From Nonlabens sp. (GTDB taxonomy: Bacteria > Bacteroidota > Bacteroidia > Flavobacteriales > Flavobacteriaceae): a stretch of 6,302 bases of DNA. The position numbers and the translations under genes are program-made. Each line of letters starts with the position of its first letter. Position 1 is the first letter of the stretch. The DNA lies in assembly GCA_023301395.1 (NCBI GenBank), contig JALZUY010000003.1, positions 1-6,302 of the forward strand, read 5' to 3'. Shown piece after piece: positions 1 through 6,302 of the stretch. The notes beneath the pieces were generated by a model. It ran no database searches, had not been told where the DNA came from, and saw only the letters and a program-made list of their open reading frames with translations.

Positions 1-180
1 GGCAGGTGATAAGCACTTTCGTTTCGGTTTATTACTTAGCTAAATATAAATATTTTGCTTTTATCTTTTGCTCTATAAATGCCAAATTTTATATTTAGCG
101 GACTTTGTTAATATTCACAGACCTTTCGATTAAGCCACAAATACCTTATGTTTTTTTATACACTGTTAGCAACTGGCATT
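1..180 (-). repeat. Candidate structured intergenic repeat element, truncated by window edge
   Basis: This noncoding stretch lies directly downstream of the small lipoprotein gene and holds no convincing ORF. Read on the minus strand it begins near GTTGCTAACAG (173-163), continues through a region with a perfect 12-bp inverted repeat (99-88 and 50-39), and runs off the window after a segment containing AAACCGAAACGAAAG (29-15). The overall pattern (a TTGCTAACA-like end, an internal GCTAAATATAAA / TTTATATTTAGC pair, then an AAACCGAAACG-AAGTGCTT segment) resembles an intergenic sequence I associate with many Flavobacteriaceae genomes. That is recollection and could not be checked here. Its role is unknown: it could be a nonautonomous mobile element, a recombination site or a structured RNA. 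The other end is not visible, so terminal inverted repeats or a target duplication cannot be tested. Confidence 0.45.
39..99. repeat. Perfect 12-bp inverted repeat with 37-nt spacer
   Basis: GCTAAATATAAA at 39-50 is the exact reverse complement of TTTATATTTAGC at 88-99. The neighbouring bases (38/100 and 51/87) do not pair, so the arms are exactly 12 bp. The spacer also carries a short direct repeat, TTTTGCT, at 53-59 and 66-72. On the minus strand the right-hand arm is followed by TAAGTAATAAACC rather than a U-run, so this does not look like an ordinary intrinsic terminator. The symmetry itself is read directly; its function is unknown. It forms the core of the candidate element covering 1-180. 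Confidence 0.6.
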
Positions 181-182
181 AT

Positions 183-770
183 TTACCAATTAGCTTTTAA
201 TTCCGAATGATTTTCAATCAGCTTCTTATTCAAAATATACATTTGTTTAAAGTTGGTCTTATATTTTTCCATATTAAATAAAGTATCTCCTCTAATCTCA
301 AATTTTTCTGAAACTACATAAGCTCCATTGCGTGGTCCTCCAAGTGCATAAAATGATGCGTCATAACTTTTACCTTCATATCTCTCAATAATCAACTTAT
401 TTTTTCCTTTAAAATAATAATAATAATGAGATGTTATATTACTAATGAAATCAATTAAGTTTTCATTAGTAACGGCTATATTTTTATTTTCGCTTATTAA
501 TCCCCTTGAAATCTGAACCGTTCTATTATCATTGAATCTAATTAAATCGGTTGATACTTCGTTGTCTAATTGTTCATCTAATGAAAAGAGAGTGTCTTTA
601 GAAATGTAAGTGCCTTTTTTACTTATCAGTAAGTTTTTTTCTTTTGATATTTTAGAATATTTGATTTTACTCAATTCAACTGCACTTTTCTTTGTTACGC
701 ACGCAAATACTATGGTCAATAAACAAGCACTGATTATTATATTCATAAATATAGATTTATCGATTTTCAC
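183..770 (-). CDS. Hypothetical putative lipoprotein, 195 aa
   Basis: I do not recognise this family. The N-terminus has two lysines (K2, K5), a hydrophobic stretch at about residues 8-23, and a cysteine at 24 in the context IVFAC. This fits a type II (lipoprotein) signal peptide, although Phe at -2 is not ideal. The rest is a Lys/Ile/Ser/Asn-rich polypeptide with an HYYYYF stretch at 115-120 and an IRGDTLF stretch near 159-165, with no domain I can name. The first in-frame ATG is at 746, but the frame extends to a GTG at 770, with an in-frame TAA 12 nt further upstream. The GTG start is listed because the ATG start would leave the signal peptide without positive charge; 746 remains possible. 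The gene lies 55 bp after the OmpA-family gene on the same strand and may be read through from it. A hand count over 241-300 gives about 23% G+C, well below about 35% over 4981-5040 in the adhesin gene. Confidence 0.7.
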   Translation of the reverse strand: MKIDKSIFMNIIISACLLTIVFACVTKKSAVELSKIKYSKISKEKNLLISKKGTYISKDTLFSLDEQLDNEVSTDLIRFNDNRTVQISRGLISENKNIAVTNENLIDFISNITSHYYYYFKGKNKLIIERYEGKSYDASFYALGGPRNGAYVVSEKFEIRGDTLFNMEKYKTNFKQMYILNKKLIENHSELKANW

Positions 771-789
771 TTCTGCTTGTTGTTAACTA

Positions 790-814
790 ATAAAATATTT
801 GGGATTTATTTTAT
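790..814. repeat. AT-only 8-bp inverted repeat in the 55-bp intergenic gap
   Basis: ATAAAATA at 790-797 is the reverse complement of TATTTTAT at 807-814, separated by a 9-nt loop that contains GGG on the plus strand. It lies between the OmpA-family stop codon and the start of the downstream lipoprotein gene. The stem has no G-C pair and no U-tract follows it on the minus strand, so it would be a weak terminator at best. I could not find the Bacteroidota promoter pattern TAnnTTTG in this gap on the minus strand. It may be chance symmetry in AT-rich DNA. Confidence 0.25.
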
Positions 815-825
815 ATCGTTTTTAG

Positions 826-2709
826 TTACTTAACAATTTTGAATTCGCATCTTCTATTAATACGATAGTCTTCCTCACTGCATATTCCTTCTGATACACA
901 ATTGTTAAGTGGTTGCATCTCACCATAACCTATACTTCTAAGTCTACGTCTTTCAATACCTCTACTTACTAGGTATTCCAATGTTGAAACCGCACGTTTC
1001 TTTGATAATTCCAAGTTATATTCACTTGGGCCACGCACATCAGTGTGTGAAGATACTTCTATATACATTGCTGGATACTTTTTCATGATTTCAACAAGGT
1101 TATTTAGGGTTCTAGCTGCACTAGGCTTAATGATTGCCTTATCAAAATCAAAGAATATTTGATCTAACTCCACTTGAACATCTCCTTTACGATCTGGTTT
1201 AATAGTAACCTCGGCATCTTGATAGGATAAGAGCGTTAAATAAATATCATGACTGATGCTTCCATTCTTGTCTGTTGAGAATTGTACATCTTGAGGAATA
1301 TATAGTTTACGAGTTCCTCTTATGGTATACTTTTTATTAGGATCGAGCTTGAAAGAATACTTAGCGTCCTTACCTACAATCATATCATCAATCAAGATCT
1401 CATGTTCATCAAGTAATGAAACTAATGAACCTGGTAATAATCTTCCAGATATACTGTCTTGAACAACTCCATTAATAGCATATTTAGTTAATATATTTTC
1501 CTCTCTTACCGTTTGATACAATTTATCAATACCCGAACGATTAGAAGAAAAATAACCTTTATTTAGTTTCTCATTGATGATGAAAGCAAAATCATCTCTA
1601 GAACTATTAATAGTAGTTCCTAAATTAACTGGCCTGTCATAAATTCCATCGACTAGATTACTTCTATGTATATCTAATCCACCTACACCTTGTTTACCAT
1701 TAGTTGCATAGTATAACGTGTTTATCTCACTGATATATGGAAATTGATCTAAGTGTGGTGTGTTTATTTCTTCACCTAGATTAACAGGTTCTCCATATGT
1801 GCCATCTTCATTAATGCTTACTTTATAGAGATCAAATTCACCATAACCACCAGGCATATCACTAGAGAAATAAAGAGTAGATCCATCATTACTAACAGCA
1901 GGATGCTGGATACTATACATTTCGTTATTAAATGGTAATGCTTGAACGTTTGACCATTTACTTTCAATAAGTTCAGCTTTATAAATTTTCATATTTGATA
2001 CTCGCTGATCGTCAATTTTTACACGATTTTCATTATTTCTATTAAAATACATAACAGTACCATTGTTTGTAAATACGGCGTTACTTTCATGTAAATTAGT
2101 ATTTAAACCTGTCAAAGGTTGAATAGAACCTAAAGTCCCGTATTGATCTAATGTAGCAGTATATAAATCTAAATATGGTAAACCGTTCCAAGCATAAACA
2201 GGTCTGTCTAAGTTACGAGAAGAAGCAAAAACAACTTTATTATTGTTCATAAACGTCATTCCAAAATCACTATTTGTTCCCTGATTATTCACAGTAGCTA
2301 CTTTAAAATTGTGTGGCGTTTTCTTTGCTAGTTCTTTTAAATATTCACTGGTGTTCCAATCTTTACCATGATAATAAAGTAAATATCCATCTGCTTTACC
2401 ATAGTCTTCTAGAGCCAGTAATGCTTGTGCATACCTGTATATTCTATTGTAATCTTCAATAGCACCGTAGTTGTCTTCAATCTTAGAATATGTAAATGCG
2501 GCTTTGGCCATGTCGCCTGTGTAATAGTAACTATCACCTAGGTTTTTTAAGACATTTTCAGATTGCTTTAAGTTCTCGTAATTTTCTATGGCTTCTTTAT
2601 AAGCCTGATTTTTAAAAAGCCTATTGGTCTTTTTTAAGTTTAAATTTTGAGCATTTAAAGATGTTGCAACAAACAACATTGTCAATATAGAGGTTATGAT
2701 TAATCTCAT
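826..2709 (-). CDS. OmpA-family protein with TPR, PD40 propeller and CRD domains (PorE-like architecture)
   Basis: This 627-residue protein is probably exported to the periplasm and attached to peptidoglycan. It has a Sec signal peptide (residues 1-20, cleavage likely after SLNA) with no lipobox cysteine. A TPR-like helical region follows at about 25-128. A PD40/WD40-like propeller at about 145-400 has blades marked by FASSR (161-165), LYFSSDMPGGYGEFDLYKV (279-297) and GYFSSNRSG (385-393). A carboxypeptidase-regulatory-like fold lies at about 410-492 and an OmpA C-terminal domain at about 512-626. In that domain, Asp557 (HTDVRG) and Arg572 (LSKKRA) are 15 residues apart, as are the diaminopimelate-binding Asp271 and Arg286 of Acinetobacter OmpA; NRR follows at 618-620. 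The same domain order is described for the T9SS component PorE (PG1058). Conserved neighbours suggest it anchors or supports the adhesin and its PorP/SprF partner; that role is inferred. The ATG lies 20 bp after the upstream stop and has no Shine-Dalgarno motif. Confidence 0.93.
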   Translation of the reverse strand: MRLIITSILTMLFVATSLNAQNLNLKKTNRLFKNQAYKEAIENYENLKQSENVLKNLGDSYYYTGDMAKAAFTYSKIEDNYGAIEDYNRIYRYAQALLALEDYGKADGYLLYYHGKDWNTSEYLKELAKKTPHNFKVATVNNQGTNSDFGMTFMNNNKVVFASSRNLDRPVYAWNGLPYLDLYTATLDQYGTLGSIQPLTGLNTNLHESNAVFTNNGTVMYFNRNNENRVKIDDQRVSNMKIYKAELIESKWSNVQALPFNNEMYSIQHPAVSNDGSTLYFSSDMPGGYGEFDLYKVSINEDGTYGEPVNLGEEINTPHLDQFPYISEINTLYYATNGKQGVGGLDIHRSNLVDGIYDRPVNLGTTINSSRDDFAFIINEKLNKGYFSSNRSGIDKLYQTVREENILTKYAINGVVQDSISGRLLPGSLVSLLDEHEILIDDMIVGKDAKYSFKLDPNKKYTIRGTRKLYIPQDVQFSTDKNGSISHDIYLTLLSYQDAEVTIKPDRKGDVQVELDQIFFDFDKAIIKPSAARTLNNLVEIMKKYPAMYIEVSSHTDVRGPSEYNLELSKKRAVSTLEYLVSRGIERRRLRSIGYGEMQPLNNCVSEGICSEEDYRINRRCEFKIVK

Positions 2710-2729
2710 AATATTCAGTATAGTATTTT

Positions 2730-3689
2730 TTAAAAGAATCTAGGAGAACGGTCATAACCACTCTTCCAGAATTTTGATTTTACATTAAACAAAAGTATAA
2801 TTTCGTGCGAACCAGTATTGAAATTTCCTAAGTTATTAGTCGTGTAATCATAAGCATAACCTATTCTTAAATCAGGAGCCACTCTAAAGTTTACTAATCC
2901 ACTAATAGCGTCACCAAATCTATAGGCAACACCAGCTTCAATTTTTTCATTAAATAATACGTTTGCAGTAAGGTCCAGAGATAACGGCGCACCTTTTACA
3001 CCTTTAGCCATAAACGCTGGTTTGAACTTGATATCTTTATTGATATCAAATACATAACCACCAGTCATGAAAAAATGGATATCCTGCACTCCAGTGGATT
3101 GTACGCCATTTTCATTTTCAAGATGTGTTGTCGTTAACAAATTAGGAGCTGACAGTCCTAGATAATATTTATCTGTAAAATAAAAAGCTCCCAAACCTAC
3201 ATTTGGAAAGCTTTGGGTTACATTTTCATTAAAAGCAACATCTGTTCCTACACCACCAGATTGTAAATTGAATCCATTAAAATTGGCATCAAAAAGGGTC
3301 AATCCAGCTTTTATCCCTAAAGAAAGTTTTGCTTTTTCAGATACCGGTAAGATGTATGCAAAATCTGCATATATATTATTTTCTGTAACTACATTTCCTA
3401 TATCGTCATTTGTAAATGATAGGCCTAATTCTACACGATCACTTACTGGATAATGTACAAATAGAGAAGCTGTTTTAGGCGCTCCTTCTAGCCCAACCCA
3501 TTGTGTACGATACAATCCACCAATGTTAATCTCAGACGTATTACCGGTAGCATAAGCTGGATTAACAATATTTTGATTATACATGTATTGCGTAAACTGC
3601 GGATCTTGTTGAGCAGTACTATTCCAACCGGCGCAAAAAGCTACCGCTAGGATTATATATGTTCTATAAATATTCTTCATGTTTATCAT
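2730..3689 (-). CDS. PorP/SprF family type IX secretion system outer-membrane protein
   Basis: This 319-residue protein has the features of the PorP/SprF family. It has an N-terminal signal peptide ending near residue 26 (STA/QQ), then the family's characteristic mature start QQDPQFTQYMYNQNIVNPAYA (27-47). YRTQWVGLEGAPKT follows at 60-73, then alternating beta-strand sequence to the C-terminal GSHEIILLFNV (293-303) and a terminal SPRFF. Family knowledge: these are outer-membrane barrels, and SprF of Flavobacterium johnsoniae is required for secretion of the adhesin SprB, which carries a type B sorting domain. The gene sits 11 bp after an adhesin with exactly that kind of domain, so it is probably its dedicated partner (inference). 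Two starts are possible: the listed ATG at 3689 and a second ATG at 3680. The second is better spaced from the purine-rich AAGAAAG just upstream and gives the usual MKN-type signal peptide. PorP and SprF cannot be separated by eye, so no symbol is given. Confidence 0.95.
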   Translation of the reverse strand: MINMKNIYRTYIILAVAFCAGWNSTAQQDPQFTQYMYNQNIVNPAYATGNTSEINIGGLYRTQWVGLEGAPKTASLFVHYPVSDRVELGLSFTNDDIGNVVTENNIYADFAYILPVSEKAKLSLGIKAGLTLFDANFNGFNLQSGGVGTDVAFNENVTQSFPNVGLGAFYFTDKYYLGLSAPNLLTTTHLENENGVQSTGVQDIHFFMTGGYVFDINKDIKFKPAFMAKGVKGAPLSLDLTANVLFNEKIEAGVAYRFGDAISGLVNFRVAPDLRIGYAYDYTTNNLGNFNTGSHEIILLFNVKSKFWKSGYDRSPRFF

Positions 3690-3700
3690 CTTTCTTGAGA

Positions 3701-6302
3701 CTATCTGCTTAAGTAAAGTCTCCCTTGTTGGGGTTTGTTAATTCCATCGTTGAAGTTTAATATGTAGTAATAAACTCCTACTGGTAGCTCACCATCATTT
3801 AATAATGCTTTTTGATTAGAGAAACCGTTAAATCTAAGAGTACTATCTGTACCTGTATAAACTAAGTTTCCGTATCTATTGTAAATCTCCATTTGAAAAT
3901 CTGGATATAAGAATCCTAGATTATCTATATCAAATATGTCATTCACACCATCATTATTAGGAGAGAATCCATCGGGTATCATAACAATACCACATGCGGT
4001 TAAGTCTGTTGTTACTGCTAATCTTAAGTTACTTTCACAACCAGTAACTGGATCTATTAAAACTACATAGTAAGTAGTTCCATTTAAAAGAGTTGTTGAA
4101 GAAGCTAATGGAGTAGTACTGTCAGCAGAATCGTACCATACCACATTAGAAGTCAATTCATCAAATTCAGTAATACTTTCAGTCAATTCTAATAAAGTAG
4201 GATTGTCATTGATACAGAATAAATCACCGTCTACAACAAGAGTTGGAGTAGGAGCGTCTCCAACTACAACTGTTACTTGAACTCTTGAACTAGATTCACA
4301 TCCAGTAGCATTTGTTTGAGTAGCAAAATAAGTAGTACCATCTACTAATAAATCTGAATCTACTAATGGTGTTGTACCATTGATAGTATCATACCATGTA
4401 ATCATTGTTCCAGTTACTGCAGCATCTAGGTCCATGACCATTGCGTCATCTGTTGCGCAGTAGTCTAAATTTGCATTAACCACTGTTGGTGGTAGACTAT
4501 CATCTACTTGAACAGTAATTTGAGCCATAGCAGCTGTAGTACAAGATGAAGTTGCAGCTACCGTATACGTATATATTCCAGTTCCATCCAATACAGGATC
4601 AAAAATATTTCCACCACCAGTTAATAATGGAGACCATGTTCCTGTAGTATCTGGTGTTCCTCCTAATTGAGTTAATAAATCAATAGGTGAATCATCAATA
4701 GCACAAAGTGCAAGTGTACTATCTGATCCTGCATTAGGAGCAAGAGTTAGAGTTACATCTACTGTAGCATTTGATGTATTACAATCGTTCATAACCGTAT
4801 AAGTATATGTTCCAGCCATATCTACTAAAGGGTCAAACACTCCAGTCATACTATCTAGTGTAGGAGACCAACTTCCACCAGCATCGGCTGTTCCTAGAAG
4901 AGTAAATAAATCTATAGTTCCGTTATCACTACAAAGGTCAAGCATGGTGTTTGTCCCAGCAGATAATGGAGATTGTACAATTACAGTAACAATCGTAGAG
5001 GAATCTAAACAAGGAGCGTTAGCTGTAATTGTATACTCAAAATTATACGTTCCATCAGTAATTGCTGTTGCGTCAAATATACTTCCCGATAAAGCACCAG
5101 TTGCATCGGTATCAATCCATGTTCCACCAGCATCTTGTGATCCATCTAAAGCAGTAAATAGATCAACCATTGTTAGATCACTACAAACAGTTAATGGAAC
5201 TGCAATTCCAGTGCTAGGTGATACAAATATGTTTACGGTTACGACTGTAGAAAGTGATGATTCACAATTTGTTGCTGAATCAGTTTGTGTCGAAAAATAA
5301 TTCTCACCATCTATAAGGGCATCGGTTGAGGTTAATAATAATGTAAGTGCGACGTCATCATACCACTGAATATTGTTTCCAGTTCCTACTAAATCTGCTA
5401 CGGTAGCCGAGTCACAAAAATCTTGTGTTGCAGGAGCAGTTGGTGCAGTAATATCATTTATTATAACAGCTACCGTTTCAGAATCACTGGCACAATTTGA
5501 TGTTGCAGGTACTGTATATGTAAAGTTATAAGTACCTATTGCAAGTGCATTTAAATTCACGTTTGAAGTAGCTAAGGCACCAGTTGCATCATCATCATTC
5601 CATGTTCCACCAGAATCCTGACCCGTCAATTGATTGAATAAATTCAATAATTGTCCTGTATTCAAATCTGAGATACAAATGGCAAAATCAGTTCCTGTTC
5701 CTGCTTGTGGGGACGCTTCAACAGTCACTGCTACTATCGTTGAAGTCATACAACTTCCATTAATAACTGTATAGCTATAATTAAAAGTTCCAACTATTAG
5801 TAATGTTAAATCCACATTACTTCCAGTTAATGCTCCAGTTGTATCATCATCAGTCCATGTTCCACCAGTATCTTGACCAGCTAGTTGATTGAATAAATCA
5901 AAAGGCGAGTTTGCAACAAGATCCGTTTCACACACTATAAATGGTGTTGCTGTTCCTGAATTACCAATTGCAGATATAATTACTTGAACCGTTACATCAA
6001 CGTCAGTACATGTTCCTATAGCAGGAACTGTATAAGTGAAATCAAATGTTCCGTTTCCTAATGTTGTTAAGTTTATTGGGTTTGTTATTGCAGTACCTGT
6101 TGAGTTAGGACCTGCAAACCAAGTTCCGTTAGTGTCTTGTGTTCCATCTAGTAAAGAGAATAAATCAAATGGAGAGCTTGCCATTGCTTGATCCTCACAA
6201 ACTTCAAATGGTGTTCCTATATAATTCCCAGACTCTGGTGCTGGCTCGATAGTGATTACAACCGTTGAGCTGTTCATACATCCATTTACATCAGTAATAG
6301 AG
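3701..6302 (-). CDS. Large Ig-like repeat adhesin with T9SS type B C-terminal sorting domain (5' end missing)
   Basis: This is the C-terminal part of a secreted surface protein, probably an adhesin of the SprB-like class. Residues are counted from the internal Met at 6277. The frame stays open through 6302, and the eight codons upstream of that Met (SITDVNGC) complete the end of a preceding repeat, so the Met is not a start and the gene continues off the window. Residues 25-762 are nine Ig-like modules in two classes. The C-terminal domain (about 763-858) shows IPDGFSPNNDGVNDIF (767-782), MEIYNRYGNLVY (796-807), PVGVYYYILNFNDG (832-845) and a final GRLYLSR, diagnostic of the CHU_C / gliding-motility-associated type B sorting domain. 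Family knowledge: such proteins cross the outer membrane through T9SS and often depend on a PorP/SprF partner, here encoded 11 bp downstream. The ligand is unknown, and involvement in gliding rather than general adhesion cannot be decided from this fragment. Confidence 0.93.
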   Translation of the reverse strand, partial: SITDVNGCMNSSTVVITIEPAPESGNYIGTPFEVCEDQAMASSPFDLFSLLDGTQDTNGTWFAGPNSTGTAITNPINLTTLGNGTFDFTYTVPAIGTCTDVDVTVQVIISAIGNSGTATPFIVCETDLVANSPFDLFNQLAGQDTGGTWTDDDTTGALTGSNVDLTLLIVGTFNYSYTVINGSCMTSTIVAVTVEASPQAGTGTDFAICISDLNTGQLLNLFNQLTGQDSGGTWNDDDATGALATSNVNLNALAIGTYNFTYTVPATSNCASDSETVAVIINDITAPTAPATQDFCDSATVADLVGTGNNIQWYDDVALTLLLTSTDALIDGENYFSTQTDSATNCESSLSTVVTVNIFVSPSTGIAVPLTVCSDLTMVDLFTALDGSQDAGGTWIDTDATGALSGSIFDATAITDGTYNFEYTITANAPCLDSSTIVTVIVQSPLSAGTNTMLDLCSDNGTIDLFTLLGTADAGGSWSPTLDSMTGVFDPLVDMAGTYTYTVMNDCNTSNATVDVTLTLAPNAGSDSTLALCAIDDSPIDLLTQLGGTPDTTGTWSPLLTGGGNIFDPVLDGTGIYTYTVAATSSCTTAAMAQITVQVDDSLPPTVVNANLDYCATDDAMVMDLDAAVTGTMITWYDTINGTTPLVDSDLLVDGTTYFATQTNATGCESSSRVQVTVVVGDAPTPTLVVDGDLFCINDNPTLLELTESITEFDELTSNVVWYDSADSTTPLASSTTLLNGTTYYVVLIDPVTGCESNLRLAVTTDLTACGIVMIPDGFSPNNDGVNDIFDIDNLGFLYPDFQMEIYNRYGNLVYTGTDSTLRFNGFSNQKALLNDGELPVGVYYYILNFNDGINKPQQGRLYLSR
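3704..3991 (-). other. CHU_C / type B T9SS sorting domain (within the adhesin gene)
   Basis: This segment encodes the last 96 or so residues of the adhesin, after the final Ig-like module. The signature starts with IPDGFSPNNDGVNDIFDI, has a central YNRYGNLVY strand, and ends with PVGVYYYILNF and a basic C-terminus (LSR). In the type B family this domain targets cargo to the T9SS. It differs from the shorter type A (Por secretion tail) domain in length and motif, so the type B call is firm. Confidence 0.93.
3992..6205 (-). repeat. Nine tandem Ig-like repeat modules of two classes (within the adhesin gene)
   Basis: Boundaries are by eye. Class A modules (about 76-89 residues) begin with a C-x-D/E segment, contain SPFDLFNQL-like and GGTW-like motifs, and end in (Y/F)xYTV...C...TVxV. 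They lie at 5939-6205, 5681-5938, 5444-5680, 4955-5206, 4727-4954 and 4496-4726; the last two are a variant with GSWSP or GTWSP. Their conserved tryptophans are at residues 53, 141, 226, 387, 470 and 548. Class B modules have W-Y-D, a later DG/NG-x-x-YF/YY segment and T/N-x-CES. They lie at 5207-5443, 4256-4495 and 3992-4255, with Trp at 305, 628 and 714. Read from N to C the order is A A A B A A' A' B B. Class B resembles the Ig-like domain often found next to CHU_C. Each module generally carries two cysteines. Confidence 0.85.

Noticed and set aside
151..157. T7 run as a terminator tail
   Set aside because: No GC-containing hairpin precedes it on the plus strand, and on the minus strand, where the genes lie, it reads as A7.
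160..182. GTTAGCA as an integron attC core site
   Set aside because: The attC core is GTTRRRY; here the sixth base is C instead of a purine and the last is A instead of a pyrimidine. No matching inverse core is visible in the window and no integrase is present, so an integron cassette is not supported.
413..427. (AAT)5 trinucleotide run in the lipoprotein gene
   Set aside because: It encodes a short tyrosine run in frame. Unit changes would keep the frame, so phase variation by frameshift is not expected, and five units is modest in AT-rich DNA.
798..803. Possible Bacteroidota -7 promoter element (TTTGGG part of AATATTTG on the plus strand)
   Set aside because: The consensus is TAnnTTTG; here the first base is A, no suitable -33 TTG with a following plus-strand gene is present, and the nearest plus-strand sequence is antisense to the lipoprotein-OmpA region's genes.
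3268..3453. 61-residue plus-strand open frame
   Set aside because: It lies entirely inside the PorP/SprF gene on the opposite strand, has no recognisable product, and is explained as antisense shadow of a strongly supported coding frame.
4944..5300. 118-residue plus-strand open frame
   Set aside because: It is antisense to the repeat region of the adhesin. Its length reflects the biased Thr/Val/Ala-rich repeats on the other strand, and it shows no domain or signal peptide.

Overview
The window most likely comes from a member of the Bacteroidota, probably a Flavobacteriaceae. The evidence is a strongly AT-rich sequence, a gliding-motility-type (type B) C-terminal sorting domain, a PorP/SprF-family protein, and genes with little or no Shine-Dalgarno signal. 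Everything supported here is encoded on the minus strand, so transcription runs from the right edge to the left.

Right to left, three genes form a tight cluster. The first (3701 to beyond 6302) is the C-terminal 866 or so residues of a large secreted surface protein. It consists of tandem Ig-like repeats followed by a type IX secretion system (T9SS) type B sorting domain, and its 5' end lies outside the window. After 11 bp comes a 319-residue PorP/SprF-family outer-membrane beta-barrel protein. After 20 bp more comes a 627-residue periplasmic protein with a TPR-like region, a PD40 propeller, a carboxypeptidase-regulatory-like domain and an OmpA C-terminal domain. That domain order is the one described for PorE (PG1058) of Porphyromonas gingivalis. 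The spacing suggests one operon. The probable division of labour is adhesin cargo, its PorP/SprF outer-membrane partner, and a protein linking the assembly to peptidoglycan.

The left 0.8 kb is different in character. A small, very AT-rich, unrecognised putative lipoprotein gene (183-770) follows the OmpA gene after 55 bp. Directly after its stop codon, positions 1-180 hold a noncoding segment with a perfect 12-bp inverted repeat. Its sequence resembles an intergenic element I associate with flavobacterial genomes. This element, truncated by the window edge and abutting an orphan gene, is the least explained part of the window. No tRNA, rRNA, CRISPR array, transposase gene or clear intrinsic terminator was seen.
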